In this document: positions 8,676-16,859 of the stretch, piece after piece
How the letters are laid out: each line of letters starts with the position of its first letter
Numbering within the stretch: position 1 is the first letter of the stretch
Assembly (NCBI RefSeq): GCF_036203305.1
Contig: NZ_CP108131.1
Span: 8,184,001 to 8,248,000, forward strand
Direction: 5' to 3'
Source: Streptomyces sp. NBC_00190
GTDB taxonomy: Bacteria > Actinomycetota > Actinomycetes > Streptomycetales > Streptomycetaceae
Length of the DNA: 64,000 nucleotides
Made by a program: the position numbers and the translations under genes
The notes under the pieces: model-generated
Database searches by the model: none
Told to the model about the DNA's origin: nothing
Seen by the model: the letters and a program-made list of their open reading frames with translations, nothing else

Positions 8676-9616
8676 GCGCGCCGCGCCTCGGGTCGATCGA
8701 GTCGGGCGGGACCAAATTCGTCTGCCTGGTCGGCTCGGCCCCCGACCGGATCGAGGCCGAGACCCGGTTCCCGACCGGCGAACCGGGCCCCACCCTGGCC
8801 CGGGCCATCGCCTTCTTCCAGGAGACGGCCGCCGAGACCGGTCCGCTGGACGCGATCGGCATCGCCTCCTTCGGGCCCCTCGAACTGCGCCCGGGCCATG
8901 CCCGGTTCGGCCGCCTCGCCGCCACCCCCAAACCCGGCTGGTCCGGGGTGGACGTCGCCGGTCCGGTCGCCGCAGCGCTCGGCGTACCGGTGGGCATCGA
9001 CACCGACGTCAACGGCGCGGCCCTCGGCGAGGGCCGCTGGGGCGCGGCCCGGGGCCTGGACGCCTACGTCTACCTCACCGTCGGCACCGGGATCGGCGGC
9101 GGCGCGGTGATCGGCGGCAGGGTGGTCAGCGGGCTGGTCCACACCGAGATGGGCCACCTCGCGGTGCCCCGGGTCGCGGACGACGCCTTCCCCGGCTCCT
9201 GCCCCTTCCACGGCGACTGCTGGGAGGGGCTGGCGGGCGGCGAGGCGATGGGCGCCCGCTGGGGGACCCCGGCCGAAGAACTGACCGGCGACGCACTGCG
9301 CGAGGCGCTGCGACTGGAGGCGTCCTACCTTGCCGCGGGGCTGCGCAACATCGTCTACACGGCCGCGCCCCAGCGGATCGTGATCGGCGGCGGCGTCGCG
9401 GAACTCCCCGGGCTGTTCCCGCTGCTCCGTGCCGAACTGACCTCGGCACTGGGCGGATACCCCGGGCTGCCCGAGCACACGGCCGAGGACTTCGTGGTCC
9501 CGGCACGGCTCGGCCGGCTCGCCGGACCGGCCGGCGGACTGGTCCTGGCGGCCGGGGCGGCCGCCGCCGCACGGGCGCGGCCCGGCGCTGGGCCATCGGG
9601 GGGACCGGACGCATGA
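8672..9616 (+). CDS. ROK-family sugar kinase (fructokinase-like)
   Basis: 314 aa from GTG 8672, overlapping the dehydrogenase stop by 4 bp. The N-terminal phosphate loop is IESGGTKFVCLVG, the catalytic Asp is in VPVGIDTDVNGAALGEGRWG, and VYLTVGTGIGGGAVIGGRVV is the ROK glycine-rich motif. The zinc-binding region of BsFrk/GmuE-type fructokinases is present as HTEMGHL followed by CPFHGDCWEGLAGGEA. It transfers ATP phosphate to a hexose such as fructose or mannose; specificity is inferred from that subfamily. Confidence 0.88.
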   Translation: MSAPRLGSIESGGTKFVCLVGSAPDRIEAETRFPTGEPGPTLARAIAFFQETAAETGPLDAIGIASFGPLELRPGHARFGRLAATPKPGWSGVDVAGPVAAALGVPVGIDTDVNGAALGEGRWGAARGLDAYVYLTVGTGIGGGAVIGGRVVSGLVHTEMGHLAVPRVADDAFPGSCPFHGDCWEGLAGGEAMGARWGTPAEELTGDALREALRLEASYLAAGLRNIVYTAAPQRIVIGGGVAELPGLFPLLRAELTSALGGYPGLPEHTAEDFVVPARLGRLAGPAGGLVLAAGAAAAARARPGAGPSGGPDA

Positions 9617-9647
9617 GGACGGCCCCGGACCGGGCAGGCTGGCCGGT

Positions 9648-10649
9648 GTGACGCGCCCCGACCTGGTGGGCCTCCTGGACCCGGCCACCCGCGCCTGGCT
9701 GACCCGGCACGCCCTGCCCGGCGCCCGGCTGCACGAGGTGGACCCGCTGCCCGGCGGGTTCACCAACGACATGGCCCTGCTCACGACCCGGTCCGCCGAC
9801 GCGCCGGGCGTGGAGCGCTACGTGCTGCGCCGCTACCGGCCCAGCGGCAGCCGGGTCCCGCGCAACACCTGTGCGGTCGAGGTCGCCGTCCTCGGCCGGG
9901 CGGCGGCCCGTACCGTCCCGGTGACCGCGGTGGTCGCGGCCGATCCGCACGGCCGGGCCACCGGCCGCCCCACCCTGCTCTACCGGTTCGTGGACGGGAC
10001 CCCGCTCAGCCAGGTGCTCGCGGACGGCCCGGTGAGCGGCGAGGCGCGGGCCCTGGGCCGGGCCGTCGGCGGGGTGCTGGCGCGGATCGGCCGGGTCAGG
10101 CTGCCCCGCCCGGGCGTCTTCGGCGACTCTTCGCTGGTCCCGGCCCCGGACGGCGCAGCCCCGCTGGGTGACCTGCCCGGTTTCGTCGAGCGCTGTCTGG
10201 CCACCGCGGCCGCGGACGGTCCGCTGAGCGGGACGGACGCGGCCGTACTGCGCGCCCTGGCCCGCCGAGGGCCGCGGGCACTCGCCGCCGTGGCGGGTGA
10301 ACGCAGCCTGGTGCACTGCGACTTCAACCCGAAGAACGTCCTGGTCCAACGACGCGCCGGACAGTGGACGGTGGCCGCCGTGCTCGACTGGGAGCTGGCG
10401 TTCAGCGGCTCCCCGCTCTTCGACGTCGGGAACATGCTGCGCTTCGCCCACGAATACCCGCCCGCCTTCACCGCGGGCTTCCTCAAGGGCTTCCGGGGCG
10501 GGAACGGCCGACTGCCCGGGGACTGGCTGGGGCTCAGCCGGACGCTCGACCTCTTCGCGCTCGCGGACATCCTCACCGCACCGCCCGACCCGGCCTACTT
10601 CGCCCGCGCCCGTACCGTGCTGCGCCGGTCCACCGCCCACCGGTACTGA
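9648..10649 (+). CDS. aminoglycoside phosphotransferase (APH)-fold kinase
   Basis: 333 aa from GTG 9648, 31 bp after the ROK kinase. The APH/choline-kinase fold motifs are intact: the catalytic loop HCDFNPKNVLV (Brenner motif HxDxxxxN), the metal-binding Asp in VLDWELAFSGSPLFDVGN, and an N-terminal GGFTNDMALL phosphate-clamp-like turn. It phosphorylates a hydroxyl of an unknown small molecule. Its place in the operon with a dehydrogenase and a ROK kinase suggests sugar or cyclitol metabolism, or self-protection for the biosynthetic operon that follows, rather than antibiotic resistance as such. Confidence 0.82.
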   Translation: MTRPDLVGLLDPATRAWLTRHALPGARLHEVDPLPGGFTNDMALLTTRSADAPGVERYVLRRYRPSGSRVPRNTCAVEVAVLGRAAARTVPVTAVVAADPHGRATGRPTLLYRFVDGTPLSQVLADGPVSGEARALGRAVGGVLARIGRVRLPRPGVFGDSSLVPAPDGAAPLGDLPGFVERCLATAAADGPLSGTDAAVLRALARRGPRALAAVAGERSLVHCDFNPKNVLVQRRAGQWTVAAVLDWELAFSGSPLFDVGNMLRFAHEYPPAFTAGFLKGFRGGNGRLPGDWLGLSRTLDLFALADILTAPPDPAYFARARTVLRRSTAHRY

Positions 10650-10875
10650 TCGCGGCCGGACGAGTGCACGCCACCGGTCGTCACCTTCCCATCCGGCCCG
10701 TGCGCCGCTCCATTCCCAGGAGGCAACTGCTGTCCGTGCGGTTCGCGGAAGTCCTGGCAATAAGTGTCGAATAAATGGCGGAGAGGTGACGCATGGCCTT
10801 CTTCTCAACATCGAGAACGCCGGTTAGTCTGCCTGGACCGAAGCGAAAGATACTTGACCGAGGGGGAATTCCGCC

Positions 10876-11403
10876 GTGGAGAACGGAAGTCCGCAGAATG
10901 TCCTGAAGACGCTCACGCCGACCGTTCGCTGCAACGGGACGCCTCCCACGCCCGCCCTGCGCGAAGGGCCGTACTACAAGCCCGACACCCCCTTCAGGAC
11001 CAGCTTCCGGGGCGATGTGGAAGACGGCGTCCCGATGCTGCTGCACGGCGGCGTGCGCACCCCCGAAGGCGAGCCGATAGCAGGCGCCCTGCTCGACTTC
11101 TGGCAGGTCGGGGACTCCGGGGTCTACGACGACGACGGTTTTCGGCTGCGCGGCCACCAGTTCGCGGACGCCGAGGGGCAGTGGCGGCTGGAAACGGTGC
11201 TGCCCGCCGTGTACCCCGGGCGGACGCGGCATGTGCACGTGAAGGTGCAGCCGCCCGGCGGATCCGTACTGACCACGATGCTGTATTTTCCCGGCGAACG
11301 CCGAAACCATCTTGACAAGTATTTCCGGCCAGAATGTCTGATGGATGTGCGGGAGACCCCCGAGGGTTGGGACGCCGCGTTCACCTTCATTCTGGACGTG
11401 TGA
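10876..11403 (+). CDS. intradiol ring-cleavage dioxygenase family protein
   Basis: 175 aa from GTG 10876, preceded by a GAGGGGGAA ribosome site. It has the catalytic beta-sandwich of catechol 1,2- and protocatechuate 3,4-dioxygenases. GGVRTPEGEPIAGALLDFWQVGDSGVYDD carries the first Tyr ligand (GVY), and AVYPGRTRHVHVKV carries the second Tyr and both His ligands, so the 2Tyr-2His iron(III) site looks complete. The helical N-terminal dimerisation domain of catechol dioxygenases is missing; the length is closer to protocatechuate dioxygenase subunits. As first gene of the operon it may open an aromatic diol precursor or act on another enediol. Confidence 0.85.
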   Translation: MENGSPQNVLKTLTPTVRCNGTPPTPALREGPYYKPDTPFRTSFRGDVEDGVPMLLHGGVRTPEGEPIAGALLDFWQVGDSGVYDDDGFRLRGHQFADAEGQWRLETVLPAVYPGRTRHVHVKVQPPGGSVLTTMLYFPGERRNHLDKYFRPECLMDVRETPEGWDAAFTFILDV

Positions 11404-11506
11404 ACTCCCGCTGTCCGTAATCCCGGGGAGTCTTTTATTTCGCTGCCCGGAGATATTGATATCCGTCGACCGTCGTGTCCGCGGGACGGAAGCCGACAGG
11501 AGATTC

Positions 11507-12841
11507 ATGGCCGACCTCATGCGCGACCAGCGCGATACGAAGAGCGGTGCCCGGAGTGACGTCCGCGGTGATGCCCTGAGCTACGCCCAGAACCATCTGT
11601 ACTACCCGGTCAGCGCGTACGAGATGGACCACGGCGAGGGCATCCACCTGTACGACACCGACGGCAACGAGTACCTCGACTGCGCGTCCGGCACCTTCAA
11701 CCTGAGCCTCGGCTACGGGCACCCCGAAGTGGTCAAGGCCATGCGCGACCAGGCCGAGCGGCTGGTGCATACGACCTCGACCTTCCAGACCGCCCCCGTC
11801 AACGAGCTGGTCCGGCGGCTGGTCGAGGTCACCCCGCCGAACCTGACGAAGGTGCACCTCAAGGTGTCGGGCGGTTCCACCGCCAACGAGGGTGCCGTCA
11901 AGATGGCGCAGCTCGCCACCGGCCGCCGCGACGTCATCACCCTGTTCCGCAGCCACCACGGCCAGACCATGATGACGACCACCATGTCGGGCGAGTCGTT
12001 CCGCAAGGCACCCTTCCCGCACCTGATGCCGGGCGTCCTCCAGGTGCCCGACCCCTACTGCCTGCGCTGCTTCTACCGCCAGGCGGGGCCCGACAGCTGC
12101 GGCATGCTGTGCGTCGAACGCATCAACGACTTCCTCGACCACGCCAGTTCCGGCAGCGTCGCCTGCGTGGTCGTCGAACCGGTCTCCGGCAGCGGCGGCA
12201 ACATCGTGCCCCCCGAGGGCTACCTGCCCGCGCTGCGCGCCCTGTGCGACGAACGGGGCATCGTCCTCGTCTTCGACGAGATCCAGACCGGCATAGGCCG
12301 GGTCGGCCGGATGTTCGCCGCAGAGCACTACGGGGTCCGGCCCGACATCCTGACGACCGCCAAGGGCCTCGGCGGCTCCGGCGCCCAGATCGCGGCCATC
12401 GTCGCCGACGAGCGGATGTCCGGGCTCAGCAGCGACCACCACTCCTTCACCTACGGCGGCAACGTCCTCGCCGCCGCCGCGGCGGCCACCACCCTCGACG
12501 TGATCGGCCGCCCCGGCTTCCTGGAGAACGTCCGGGAGGTCGGCGCCCACGTCATGGAACGGCTGCGCGTGCTGGCCGCCCTGCACCCCGCCGTCGTGGA
12601 CGTGCGAGGCCTCGGCCTGATGATCGGGATCGAGATCGGTGACGACCAGGGCCGCCCGCACAGCGAACGGGCCCAGGCCCTCGCCCGGCGCGGCATGGAC
12701 CACGGCCTGATCCTGCGCACCTCCCGCTACGGCCGGGGCAACGTGATCAAGATTCGCCCGCCACTGATCCTCACCCGTGCGCAGGCCGATCTGCTCTGCG
12801 ACCGGCTCGAAGCCCTCTTCGCCGCCGAGGCCGCCGCGTGA
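11507..12841 (+). CDS. class III PLP-dependent aminotransferase
   Basis: 444 aa from ATG 11507 with ACAGGAGA upstream. It has the class III (omega-aminotransferase/GABA-AT) layout: LYDTDGNEYLDCASGTFNLSLGYGHP, the phosphate-binding SGGSTANEGAVKMA, the Asp in VLVFDEIQTGIGRVG that holds the pyridine nitrogen, and the Schiff-base Lys in LTTAKGLGGSG. A Cys-rich insert (PDPYCLRCFYRQAGPDSCG) occurs in several 4-aminobutyrate-type members. It would install an amine on a keto or aldehyde intermediate, presumably before the diiron oxygenase acts. Its stop overlaps the next start (GTGA). Confidence 0.92.
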   Translation: MADLMRDQRDTKSGARSDVRGDALSYAQNHLYYPVSAYEMDHGEGIHLYDTDGNEYLDCASGTFNLSLGYGHPEVVKAMRDQAERLVHTTSTFQTAPVNELVRRLVEVTPPNLTKVHLKVSGGSTANEGAVKMAQLATGRRDVITLFRSHHGQTMMTTTMSGESFRKAPFPHLMPGVLQVPDPYCLRCFYRQAGPDSCGMLCVERINDFLDHASSGSVACVVVEPVSGSGGNIVPPEGYLPALRALCDERGIVLVFDEIQTGIGRVGRMFAAEHYGVRPDILTTAKGLGGSGAQIAAIVADERMSGLSSDHHSFTYGGNVLAAAAAATTLDVIGRPGFLENVREVGAHVMERLRVLAALHPAVVDVRGLGLMIGIEIGDDQGRPHSERAQALARRGMDHGLILRTSRYGRGNVIKIRPPLILTRAQADLLCDRLEALFAAEAAA

Positions 12842-13794
12842 CCGCCTCCGCGTACGGCGGCCCTCCACCCGCCGCGGCCGTGCGGCTGTACGTGACCGGC
12901 CTCGCCGGCGCCGTCCGCGAGGCCGTACTGGCCGCCCAGCACCAGCGCGGCAGCCGGCTGGTACGCGGCCACTCGCCGGGCGGGGACGCCCAGTTCGGCC
13001 TCGACGAGGTCGCGGAGGCCGCTGTCTGGGAGTACGTCGTCGGACACGACCTGCCCGTCGCGGTCTACTCCGAGGACCGGGGCCTGAAGTACCACGGCAC
13101 GGACCCGGCCCACCTGCTGGTCGTCGACCCGATCGACGGCACCCGGCCCGCCGTCGCCGGCCTGGAGTCGGCCACCGTCTCGGTGGCCGTCGCCCGCATG
13201 TCGCACCGCCCGCGCATCGCCGACGTCGAGCACGCGCTGCTGATGGAGCTGCGCACGGGCGCCTACCTCTACGGGGACCTGGCGACGCCCGGCATCACCG
13301 CGCACGGCTACGACCACCCCGTCCCGGCGCTGACCCGCACCACCGACCCCGCGCGGATGTTCTGGTCGCTGGAGTTCAACGGCCACCCGGCCCGCCTGAT
13401 GACCGAGGCCTACGGCCACCTCATCGACCGCTCGGCCAACACCGGCGGGGTCTTCGTCTTCAACAGCGCCACCTGGTCCATCTCCCGGCTGCTCACCGGC
13501 CAGCTCGACGCCTACGTGGACATCGGCAACCGGCTGCTGCGCGACGACCCGGCACTGCTGCCCGAGTTCGAACGCGTCGGCAACGGCCGGGTCCTGCACC
13601 TGTTCCCGTACGACATCGCCGCGGCCGTCTTCCTCGCAGAGCGGGCCGGGGCGGTCATCACCGACGGCTACGGACAGCCGCTCGGCGAGACGGTCCTGAC
13701 CGATCTGACCATCACCAACCAGCGGTCCTGTGTAGCCGCATCCACCCCCGAGCTCCACCGGGCCCTGCTGTCGGCCGTCCGATGGAAGGAGTGA
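12838..13794 (+). CDS. inositol monophosphatase/FBPase-like phosphatase
   Basis: 318 aa from GTG 12838, overlapping the aminotransferase stop. The metal-binding motifs are AVYSEDRG (Glu-Asp) and LVVDPIDGTRP, the canonical DPIDGT signature. A later DIAAAVFLAERAGAVITDGYGQPL corresponds to the family's C-terminal WDxAAGxxLxxEAGG element, although the leading Trp and its Asp context are altered (FPYDIAAAVF). It should remove phosphate from a sugar- or cyclitol-type phosphate under Mg2+. In this operon it could dephosphorylate a product of the upstream kinases; this is inference. Confidence 0.85.
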   Translation: MTASAYGGPPPAAAVRLYVTGLAGAVREAVLAAQHQRGSRLVRGHSPGGDAQFGLDEVAEAAVWEYVVGHDLPVAVYSEDRGLKYHGTDPAHLLVVDPIDGTRPAVAGLESATVSVAVARMSHRPRIADVEHALLMELRTGAYLYGDLATPGITAHGYDHPVPALTRTTDPARMFWSLEFNGHPARLMTEAYGHLIDRSANTGGVFVFNSATWSISRLLTGQLDAYVDIGNRLLRDDPALLPEFERVGNGRVLHLFPYDIAAAVFLAERAGAVITDGYGQPLGETVLTDLTITNQRSCVAASTPELHRALLSAVRWKE

Positions 13795-13799
13795 CGACC

Positions 13800-14714
13800 A
13801 TGCGCCCCCAGAACACCCAGCCCACCGGATCAGCCGGCACCGCGACAGCGGACGACACCGAGTTCCGGGCCCTGCTCGACCGGCTCTCCGACAAGGCCAC
13901 CGCGGACTACTACAACCCGTTCACCACCTTCGACTGGCCGCCCGCGATCCCCACCGACGGGCTCTGGATGTCCCCCGAACTGCTCTCCGTCCACGGCACC
14001 GAGCTGATCGACGAACTGAGCCCGGCCCAGCTCCAGGCCCTGAGCCGGTGGGAGAGCGTCAACTTCTACAGCCTCAACGTGCACGGCATCCGCGAACTGC
14101 TCATCGAGGTCACCCGCCGCATCCACACGCCCGGTTTCGAGCTCCCCTCCGAGTTCTTCCACCACTTCATCGGTGAGGAGAACGACCACATGTGGTTCTT
14201 CGCCACCTTCTGCCTCAAGTACGCCGACAAGATCTACCCCGACAAGTCGGTCAAGCTGCCCGAGGCTCCGCGCGACCCGGACGTCGAGAGTTTCCTGGTC
14301 TTCGCCCGGATCCTGATCTTCGAGCAGATCGTGGACCATTACAACGTCCAGCTGGCCGCTGACCAGCGCCTGCACCCGACCGTCCGGCACATCAACCGGC
14401 TGCACCATCAGGACGAGTCCCGCCACATCGCCTTCGGCCGCCGCCTGGTGCAACTGATGTGGAAGCGGCTCCTCGACAGCGGCCTGGACGAGGTGGCGCG
14501 GCTCGAACTGCGCAGCTACCTCGGCCGCTACCTCACCACCAGCATGGAGTCCTTCTACAACCCGGCCGTCTACCGGGACGCGGGCCTCGCGGACGGCTTC
14601 GCGCTGCGCCGGCGGCTGCTCGCCCACCCCGCCCGGCAGGCCGCCCACGCCAAGGTCCTGCACAAGACCACCGATTTCCTCCACCGGATCGGGGTGTTCG
14701 ATGCCCGTCACTGA
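13800..14714 (+). CDS. AurF-like diiron oxygenase (putative amine N-oxygenase)
   Basis: 304 aa from ATG 13800, preceded by GAAGGAGTG. The four-helix carboxylate-bridged diiron ligand set can be read in order: Glu in WESVNFYSLNVHGIRELL, GEENDHMWFF (ExxH type), EQIVDHYN, and HHQDESRHIAFGR (HxxExxH type). This pattern, with helix-rich architecture and about 300-340 aa, is that of AurF/CmlI-family N-oxygenases, which convert amines to hydroxylamine, nitroso or nitro products. A nitronate monooxygenase and a MOSC protein in the same operon fit N-O chemistry. Hydroxylation at carbon is the main alternative. Confidence 0.85.
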   Translation: MRPQNTQPTGSAGTATADDTEFRALLDRLSDKATADYYNPFTTFDWPPAIPTDGLWMSPELLSVHGTELIDELSPAQLQALSRWESVNFYSLNVHGIRELLIEVTRRIHTPGFELPSEFFHHFIGEENDHMWFFATFCLKYADKIYPDKSVKLPEAPRDPDVESFLVFARILIFEQIVDHYNVQLAADQRLHPTVRHINRLHHQDESRHIAFGRRLVQLMWKRLLDSGLDEVARLELRSYLGRYLTTSMESFYNPAVYRDAGLADGFALRRRLLAHPARQAAHAKVLHKTTDFLHRIGVFDARH

Positions 14715-15576
14715 CCCCACGGCCACCGGGAACACCGCGGCCACCTGGTCGGTCCGGGACGGACTGGCCACCCTCGACGAACCCGCCGTCCTGCTGAAGG
14801 GCGCACTCGACGCGGTGTTCACCCGCTGGGGCGCCGACGCCGGAGCCCGGCAGCAGAGCTACCCGCCGCTGCTGAGGGCCGAGGACCTGCGCACCCTCGA
14901 CTACTTCCGCAACTTCCCGCACCTGGGCAGCCCGGTCGCCCGGATCCGCCCCGACCGGCTGGCCGCCGTCGCCGCGGACCCGCCCGGAGCCACCGCGCTG
15001 CCCCCGGCCGACCTGGCCGACGCCACCCACCTGCTGCCCTCCGCGGCCTGCTACGGCTGCTTCCTGCACCTCACCGGCAGCAGTGCCGACACCCCCGTCC
15101 TGATCACCACCGTCGCGCAGTGCTTCCGTAACGAGGACCACCACGACGGGCTGCGCAGGCTCTGGGGGTTCACCATGCGGGAGATCGTGTGTGTCGGCTC
15201 CGCCGAAGCGGTACGGGCCCACCTCGACCGGCACCAGGAGCGGATCGCCGCCTTCGGCGCGGCCCTCGGCCTCTCCCTGGACCGGCAGCCCGCCACCGAC
15301 CCCTTCTTCGAGAAGGACGGCGCCCGCACCGTCATGCAACTGCTCGCCCCGGTCAAGGACGAGTACCTGCACACCGACGGCACCGCCGTCGCCTCCACCA
15401 ACAACCACCGCAACTTCTTCGGCGAACGCCGCGCCATCCGCCACGCGGGCCGCCCGGCCTTCACCGGCTGCGTCGCCTTCGGCCTGGAGCGCTGGGTGCA
15501 CGCCCTCGGCGACCGCTTCGAGGGGGACCTGGCCGCCGCGCACCGCGCGGTACGGCAGGCGGGGGAGGGCTCGTGA
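14701..15576 (+). CDS. SerRS-like amino acid:[carrier protein] ligase
   Basis: 291 aa, starting 14 bp inside the diiron oxygenase gene. This is a class II aminoacyl-tRNA-synthetase catalytic core with no tRNA-binding arm. Motif 2 is QCFRNEDHHDGLRRLWGFTMREI and motif 3 is CVAFGLERWVHAL. Candidate Zn ligands resemble those of atypical SerRS and aa:CP ligases: Cys in SAACYGCF, Glu in TMRE, Cys in TGCVAFGLER. Proteins of this type adenylate a small amino acid and load it on the phosphopantetheine of a carrier protein; the free-standing carrier protein at 16619 is the obvious partner. A true SerRS would be about 420 aa with a coiled-coil arm. Confidence 0.85.
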   Translation: MPVTDPTATGNTAATWSVRDGLATLDEPAVLLKGALDAVFTRWGADAGARQQSYPPLLRAEDLRTLDYFRNFPHLGSPVARIRPDRLAAVAADPPGATALPPADLADATHLLPSAACYGCFLHLTGSSADTPVLITTVAQCFRNEDHHDGLRRLWGFTMREIVCVGSAEAVRAHLDRHQERIAAFGAALGLSLDRQPATDPFFEKDGARTVMQLLAPVKDEYLHTDGTAVASTNNHRNFFGERRAIRHAGRPAFTGCVAFGLERWVHALGDRFEGDLAAAHRAVRQAGEGS

Positions 15577-16616
15577 CCCGGCTGGCCGCTCGGCTGGGTC
15601 TCGAACTGCCGCTGCTTCAAGCGGGGATGGGCGCCGTAGCCGGGGCCGCGCTGTGCGCCGAGGTGTCCCGGGCCGGAGCGGGCGGCACCCTCGCGCTGTT
15701 CAAGGAACCGCCCGCGCGGGCCGCCCGGCTGGTTCAGGAGGTGGCGGCCGCGACGTCCCGCCCGTTCGGGGTGAACGTGGTTCCCGAGGTCGCCGGCCCG
15801 GCCGCCTGCCTGAACCAGCTTCGGGCCGTCCTGCCCGAACTGCCCCGGGGCGGCTTCGTCACCTCCTTCGGGCTGCCCGACGCCGACGCGGCCCGGGCCG
15901 TGCAGGGCGCCGGACACCCGCTGGTGGTCCAGGTCGGCACCCTCGAGGACGCCGACACCGCCCTCGGGCTGGGTGCGGCCGTCCTCGTCCTCCAGGGCAC
16001 CGAAGCCGGCGGCCACCTGCTCGGCGGGCTGCCCGTGGACGCCCTACTGGCCGGCGTCCGGTCCCGCCACCCGCACGCCGTCCTGGCCGTCGCGGGCGGG
16101 ATCGCGACGGGGAGGGACATCGCGGGCGCCCTGGCGCGCGGCGCGGACGGGGCCATGGCCGGAACCCTGTTCGTTCCTGCCGCAGAATCCACCGCGCACC
16201 CGGAGTTCAAACGGCGAGTGGTCGAAGCCGTGGCCGAGGACACCCTCATCACCTCCCTCTTCGACATCGGCTGGCCGCACCGCCCGCACCGCGTCCTGCG
16301 CAACCCCCTCACCGACACCGCGGACCGCGCCCCGGCCACCTTCATCGCCACCACCCGGGTGGACGGGCGGGAGTACCCGGTACCGCGCTACAGCGCGGCG
16401 GCTCCGGGGGACGGGACCACCGGCCGCATCGAGGAGATGGCCATGTACTGCGGCCGGTCCTGCACCCGCGTCACCGCCCTGCACCCGGCCGCCGCGACCG
16501 TCGCCCGGGTCCGCCAGGAGTACGAGAGCGCGCTGCGGACCGGCGGGGGCCCCCGAATGCCATCAGGGTCGCGCACGAGCAAGACCGAAGAACTGCACCG
16601 GATCCAGAAGAGGTGA
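15573..16616 (+). CDS. nitronate monooxygenase-like flavoprotein
   Basis: 347 aa from GTG 15573 (GTGA overlap). A TIM-barrel FMN enzyme of the 2-nitropropane dioxygenase/nitronate monooxygenase family. It starts with ELPLLQAGMGAVAGAALCAEVS, has the phosphate-binding VLQGTEAGGHLLGG containing the family Gly/His elements, and VAGGIATGRDIAGALARGADGAMAGTLF for FMN phosphate. These enzymes oxidise alkyl nitronates to carbonyl compounds and nitrite; related barrels act as enoyl reductases. Next to a putative N-oxygenase it could either process or detoxify a nitro intermediate. The C-terminal ~40 residues are low-complexity and basic. Confidence 0.87.
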   Translation: MTRLAARLGLELPLLQAGMGAVAGAALCAEVSRAGAGGTLALFKEPPARAARLVQEVAAATSRPFGVNVVPEVAGPAACLNQLRAVLPELPRGGFVTSFGLPDADAARAVQGAGHPLVVQVGTLEDADTALGLGAAVLVLQGTEAGGHLLGGLPVDALLAGVRSRHPHAVLAVAGGIATGRDIAGALARGADGAMAGTLFVPAAESTAHPEFKRRVVEAVAEDTLITSLFDIGWPHRPHRVLRNPLTDTADRAPATFIATTRVDGREYPVPRYSAAAPGDGTTGRIEEMAMYCGRSCTRVTALHPAAATVARVRQEYESALRTGGGPRMPSGSRTSKTEELHRIQKR

Positions 16617-16618
16617 CC

Positions 16619-16852
16619 ATGGACGACACCATCAAGCCGGTCGTGGACTGGCTGCGCGAACGCAACCCCACCGTCGATGAGATCCCGGAGGACCTCGACC
16701 TGATCGAGAACCGGCTGATCGACTCGCTCGGCTTCATGGAGTTCATCCTGCTGCTGGAGGACCTGATCGGCCGGGAACTGCAGCTCGACCAGATCGACGT
16801 GAACCAGTTCCGCACCCTGCGCTCCCTCACGGACAACTTCCTGAAGGGGTGA
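16619..16852 (+). CDS. free-standing acyl/peptidyl carrier protein
   Basis: 77 aa from ATG 16619, 2 bp after the flavoprotein stop, with GAAGAGGTG upstream. The phosphopantetheine attachment site is the Ser of LIDSLGFMEFILLLEDLIG (about residue 35), followed by the usual helix III ending in LRSLTDNFLKG. The fold and length are those of a discrete carrier protein. It probably receives an aminoacyl group from the SerRS-like ligase at 14701 and carries it while the diiron oxygenase or dioxygenase acts. No condensation or ketosynthase domain is nearby, so chain extension is not implied. Confidence 0.92.
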   Translation: MDDTIKPVVDWLRERNPTVDEIPEDLDLIENRLIDSLGFMEFILLLEDLIGRELQLDQIDVNQFRTLRSLTDNFLKG

Positions 16853-16859
16853 GCAGCCC

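Noticed and set aside
9648..10649. Call of an antibiotic resistance aminoglycoside phosphotransferase
   Set aside because: The fold and catalytic motifs fit, but APH-fold kinases act on many small molecules and the operon context suggests sugar or cyclitol metabolism.
10681..10794. Minus-strand 37-codon ORF (MRHLSAIYSTLIARTSANRT...) in the promoter region of the biosynthetic operon
   Set aside because: Opposite to both flanking operons and without a clear ribosome site or conserved motif.
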